Shown: in pieces, positions 6,903-8,370 of the stretch
Position numbering within the stretch: the stretch's first letter is position 1
How the letters are laid out: every line of letters starts with the position of its first letter
Source: an uncultured Clostridia bacterium
GTDB lineage: Bacteria > Bacillota > Clostridia > Lachnospirales > Lachnospiraceae
Direction of reading: 5' to 3'
DNA length: 8,370 nucleotides
Assembly (NCBI GenBank): GCA_946186175.1
Contig: CAMHMG010000130.1
Location: 1-8,370, forward strand
The notes under the pieces: generated by a model
What the model was told of the DNA's origin: nothing
Seen by the model: only the letters and a program-made list of their open reading frames with translations
Databases searched by the model: none
Translations under genes and position numbers: made by a program

Positions 6903-7559
6903 TTATTTTAGCATTCTTCTGATTGTCTGCATGGTAAGATCGGTCGATGCCATCTCATCTGAACAGCGTTTCAATTCCTCTGCAAGAAGCTCCGGATTCT
7001 CCACCGTTTTCTTATAACGAAGCTCGTGTTCTAATGCAGCCCAGCAATCCATAGCAATTGTTCTTAACTGTATCTCTGCAAATAATTTTCTCGTGCAGTC
7101 GGGAAGATGCACCGGAATGCTTACGATCAAATGATAACTTCTATATCCGTTGTCCTTAGGATTAGCAATATAATCCTTCTCGTTGATGATTTCTATATCT
7201 TCCTGTCTTTTCAATATATCTACCATCTGATACACGTCATCGACAAACTGACATACAATTCTTATTCCGACAGCATCATATACCTTTGTAAGTGCAGATT
7301 CTGTTGTGACGGGCAGCCCCTTTTTCGAGAGCTTTTCCTTCATACTATCTGCCGATTTGATCCTGCCCTTGCAATGTTCGACCGGATCCCTTCCTCCTTC
7401 AAGTACAATATATCTTCTTAACAATTCAATCCTTAACATCAATTCATGAAGAACACTTTCAAGCATCACCTGCGCATCTTTATAAAAGCTTTCCGGTTCT
7501 GTATATTCTGTTGTTTTTCTCCCAATATTCATATCATTATAATTGCTACTCTCTTCCAT
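6903..7559 (-). CDS. Small alarmone synthetase, RelA/SpoT-domain GTP pyrophosphokinase
   Basis: A 218-residue single-domain enzyme that moves pyrophosphate from ATP to GDP or GTP to make (p)ppGpp, the stringent-response alarmone. It has no hydrolase (HD) domain and no TGS/ACT regulatory region, and its length fits the RelP (YwaC) and RelQ (YjbM) group. Visible synthetase motifs are KGRIKSADSMKEKL (64-77, ATP contacts), YDAVGIR with metal-binding Asp95, DYIANPKDNGYRSYH (129-143, substrate pocket) and AEIQLRTIAMDCWAALEH (161-178) with the second metal ligand Glu162. The RTIAMDxWAxLEH wording looks closer to RelP, but I cannot separate the two reliably. The C-terminal helices (about 188-218) fit the tetramer interface known in this group. 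The ATG has GAGG (7567-7570) seven bases upstream. Such enzymes are usually controlled by transcription, and envelope stress induces YwaC in B. subtilis. Confidence 0.95.
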   Translation of the reverse strand: MEESSNYNDMNIGRKTTEYTEPESFYKDAQVMLESVLHELMLRIELLRRYIVLEGGRDPVEHCKGRIKSADSMKEKLSKKGLPVTTESALTKVYDAVGIRIVCQFVDDVYQMVDILKRQEDIEIINEKDYIANPKDNGYRSYHLIVSIPVHLPDCTRKLFAEIQLRTIAMDCWAALEHELRYKKTVENPELLAEELKRCSDEMASTDLTMQTIRRMLK

Positions 7560-7724
7560 TATGCTACCTCTTATATTCTATTTCCATTTGCAGTACTCCA
7601 CATATTTACAATAATTCATACTCTTAAACAAATGTCCCTATTATCTGTACATTATTTAAGCATTTGTAAAGTTCATTAAAATATGTACACCTCAAAAAGC
7701 ATTATGCAATTATCTGTTGCACAT

Positions 7725-7741
7725 TTTATCAGACTTTATCA
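7725..7741. repeat. Direct repeat TTTATCA with 10-base period
   Basis: TTTATCA occurs at 7725-7731 and 7735-7741, so the copies start ten bases apart, close to one helical turn. Such spacing is typical of tandem response-regulator binding sites, and an OmpR-family regulator is encoded nearby. This is suggestive only, since a 7-base AT-rich word can repeat by chance. Confidence 0.3.
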
Positions 7742-7777
7742 AATATGAAAAGGAAATACACAAAATAATCATAAGTT

Positions 7778-7817
7778 TTGAAAAAAACTTTCTTTAAAGT
7801 TTTTCAATGTTTTTTTA
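7778..7817 (+). terminator. AT-rich hairpin followed by a T run
   Basis: Left arm TTGAAAAAAACTTT (7778-7791), loop CTTT, right arm AAAGTTTTTCAA (7796-7807), pairing fully apart from two bulged A residues. TGTTTTTTT follows at 7808-7816. The form is that of a plus-strand intrinsic terminator, but no plus-strand gene lies just upstream and the stem has few G-C pairs. It may act in the leader or promoter of the secreted protein gene, depending on where transcription starts. Confidence 0.3.
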
Positions 7818-7908
7818 AGATTTGCATTATATAATTATATCCATTAAAGGCGTTGTTTTTTGATAACAGATACTGTAACAAATTATTGTATTAGAAGGAG
7901 GAAAAAGT

Positions 7909-8370
7909 ATGAAGCAGGCGAAGAAATTACTTGCAAAAATCATGGTGTTGGCTCTTATGTTGGCATATATTCCGGCACCGGTTGCAAATGTGAATGCAGC
8001 AAACAACATTAGTACTAAAAAGTACACAATTTCAAAAAAAACGGGAACTTATAGTGATGCATTCAAGCTTACGATTAAAGCTAAGAAGGGATACAATGTA
8101 TATTATACTACCGGTTCCAATCTGACAACAAAGAAAGTGATTAAGAGTGGAAAGAAGAAAACACTGACAATTAAAAAGACAACAACACTTAAAGTCTATG
8201 CTGTTAAGAAATCAGCCAGTGTTACTGCAAAGAAGTTAAAGTCAAATTCCGTTAAAAATAAGACAAAATCATATGTATATACAATAAGTAATTCTGACAG
8301 TACAACAACGGATACAAGTACGACAACGACACCAGGTACGACAACAGATACCAGCACGACAACCACACCA
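7909..8370 (+). CDS. Secreted protein with chitobiase C-terminal-like domain and Thr-rich repeats (3' end outside window)
   Basis: The first 154 codons are open to the window edge with no stop, so the gene is partial. AAGGAGG at 7895-7901, seven bases before ATG, gives a very strong start. Residues 1-30 form a signal peptide: a lysine-rich start, a hydrophobic core (about 11-21) and probable cleavage after VNA (28-30). Residues about 37-126 resemble the beta-sandwich domain found at the C-terminus of chitobiases and hexosaminidases, with GTYSDAFKLTIKA (46-58), YYTTGS (65-70) and TTTLKVYAVK (91-100). It is unusually rich in lysine. From residue 131 the chain is almost all Thr, Ser, Asp and Pro, in a 12-residue repeat that fits a flexible, possibly glycosylated linker to a further domain. 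Carbohydrate binding or cell-surface attachment is likely. The function of the missing part is unknown. Confidence 0.8.
   Translation, partial: MKQAKKLLAKIMVLALMLAYIPAPVANVNAANNISTKKYTISKKTGTYSDAFKLTIKAKKGYNVYYTTGSNLTTKKVIKSGKKKTLTIKKTTTLKVYAVKKSASVTAKKLKSNSVKNKTKSYVYTISNSDSTTTDTSTTTTPGTTTDTSTTTTP
8311..8370 (+). repeat. 36-bp tandem repeat encoding a Thr-rich linker
   Basis: The unit starts at GAT 8311 and again at GAT 8347, 36 bases later, coding DTSTTTTPGTTT and then DTSTTTTP up to the edge. The copies differ mainly at third codon positions, so the protein repeat is kept while the DNA has drifted. The copy number cannot be known because the array leaves the window. Such arrays can vary in length by slippage or recombination. 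Confidence 0.75.

Larger units (their letters stand above)
7560..7908. other. Divergent intergenic region with several symmetric motifs
   Basis: 349 very AT-rich bases between the alarmone synthetase and the secreted protein gene, with no gene I can support. It must hold both promoters. A weak candidate for the synthetase on the minus strand is TTTACA (7665-7670), 19 bases, GATAAT (7640-7645). For the secreted protein there is a perfect TATAAT (7830-7835) without a clear -35 box. Other motifs are the inverted pair TGCAA (7705-7709) and TTGCA (7717-7721), the direct repeat TTTATCA at 7725-7731 and 7735-7741, and a long AT-rich hairpin at 7778-7807. All could be operator sites, but in such AT-rich DNA some are expected by chance. 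Confidence 0.5.

Noticed and set aside
7827..8027. 66-residue minus-strand reading frame
   Set aside because: It is antisense to the leader and signal peptide of the secreted protein. Its hydrophobic look mirrors the signal-peptide codons. It has no convincing ribosome binding site or family resemblance.

Overview
The window looks like chromosomal DNA of a low-GC Gram-positive bacterium of the class Clostridia, and Lachnospiraceae is my best guess. The reasons are the AT-rich composition, strong AGGAGG-type ribosome binding sites at consistent 7-9 base spacing, a perfect CIRCE operator, a RelP/RelQ-type small alarmone synthetase, a VanZ-family protein, and a secreted protein with a lysine-rich bacterial chitobiase-type domain. 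The taxonomic call is inference. No phage, insertion sequence, CRISPR array, rRNA or tRNA is visible.

Layout. On the plus strand, an NhaC-family Na+/H+ antiporter (40-1641) ends at a strong hairpin terminator. It shares this terminator with the convergent minus-strand genes. Five collinear minus-strand genes follow. In order of transcription, right to left, they are a small (p)ppGpp synthetase (6903-7559), an OmpR-family response regulator (6124-6801), its membrane histidine kinase (4769-6028), the ATP-dependent protease Lon (2381-4669) and a VanZ-like membrane protein (1732-2241). At the right edge, diverging from the synthetase, begins a secreted protein (7909 to beyond 8370) with a signal peptide, a chitobiase C-terminal-like domain and the start of a Thr-rich 12-residue repeat. 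It runs off the window.

Regulation. The best-supported regulatory site is in front of lon: a sigma-A-type promoter (TTGACA, 18 bases, TATACT) followed by a perfect CIRCE inverted repeat with arms extended to 14 bp. This predicts control by the heat-shock repressor HrcA. The same palindrome is followed by six T residues just before the lon ribosome binding site, so in RNA it could also act as an intrinsic terminator or attenuator. The upstream kinase gene has no other terminator. A GC-rich spacer with two hairpins and no coding sense lies between the regulator and kinase genes and looks like a small interspersed palindromic element.

How the genes may work together. The minus-strand block combines stringent-response signalling, a two-component system, protein quality control and a VanZ-like envelope protein. 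A shared stress role is plausible but is inferred from position only. Most genes are standard family members. The noteworthy items are the lon leader, the palindromic spacer and the truncated secreted protein.
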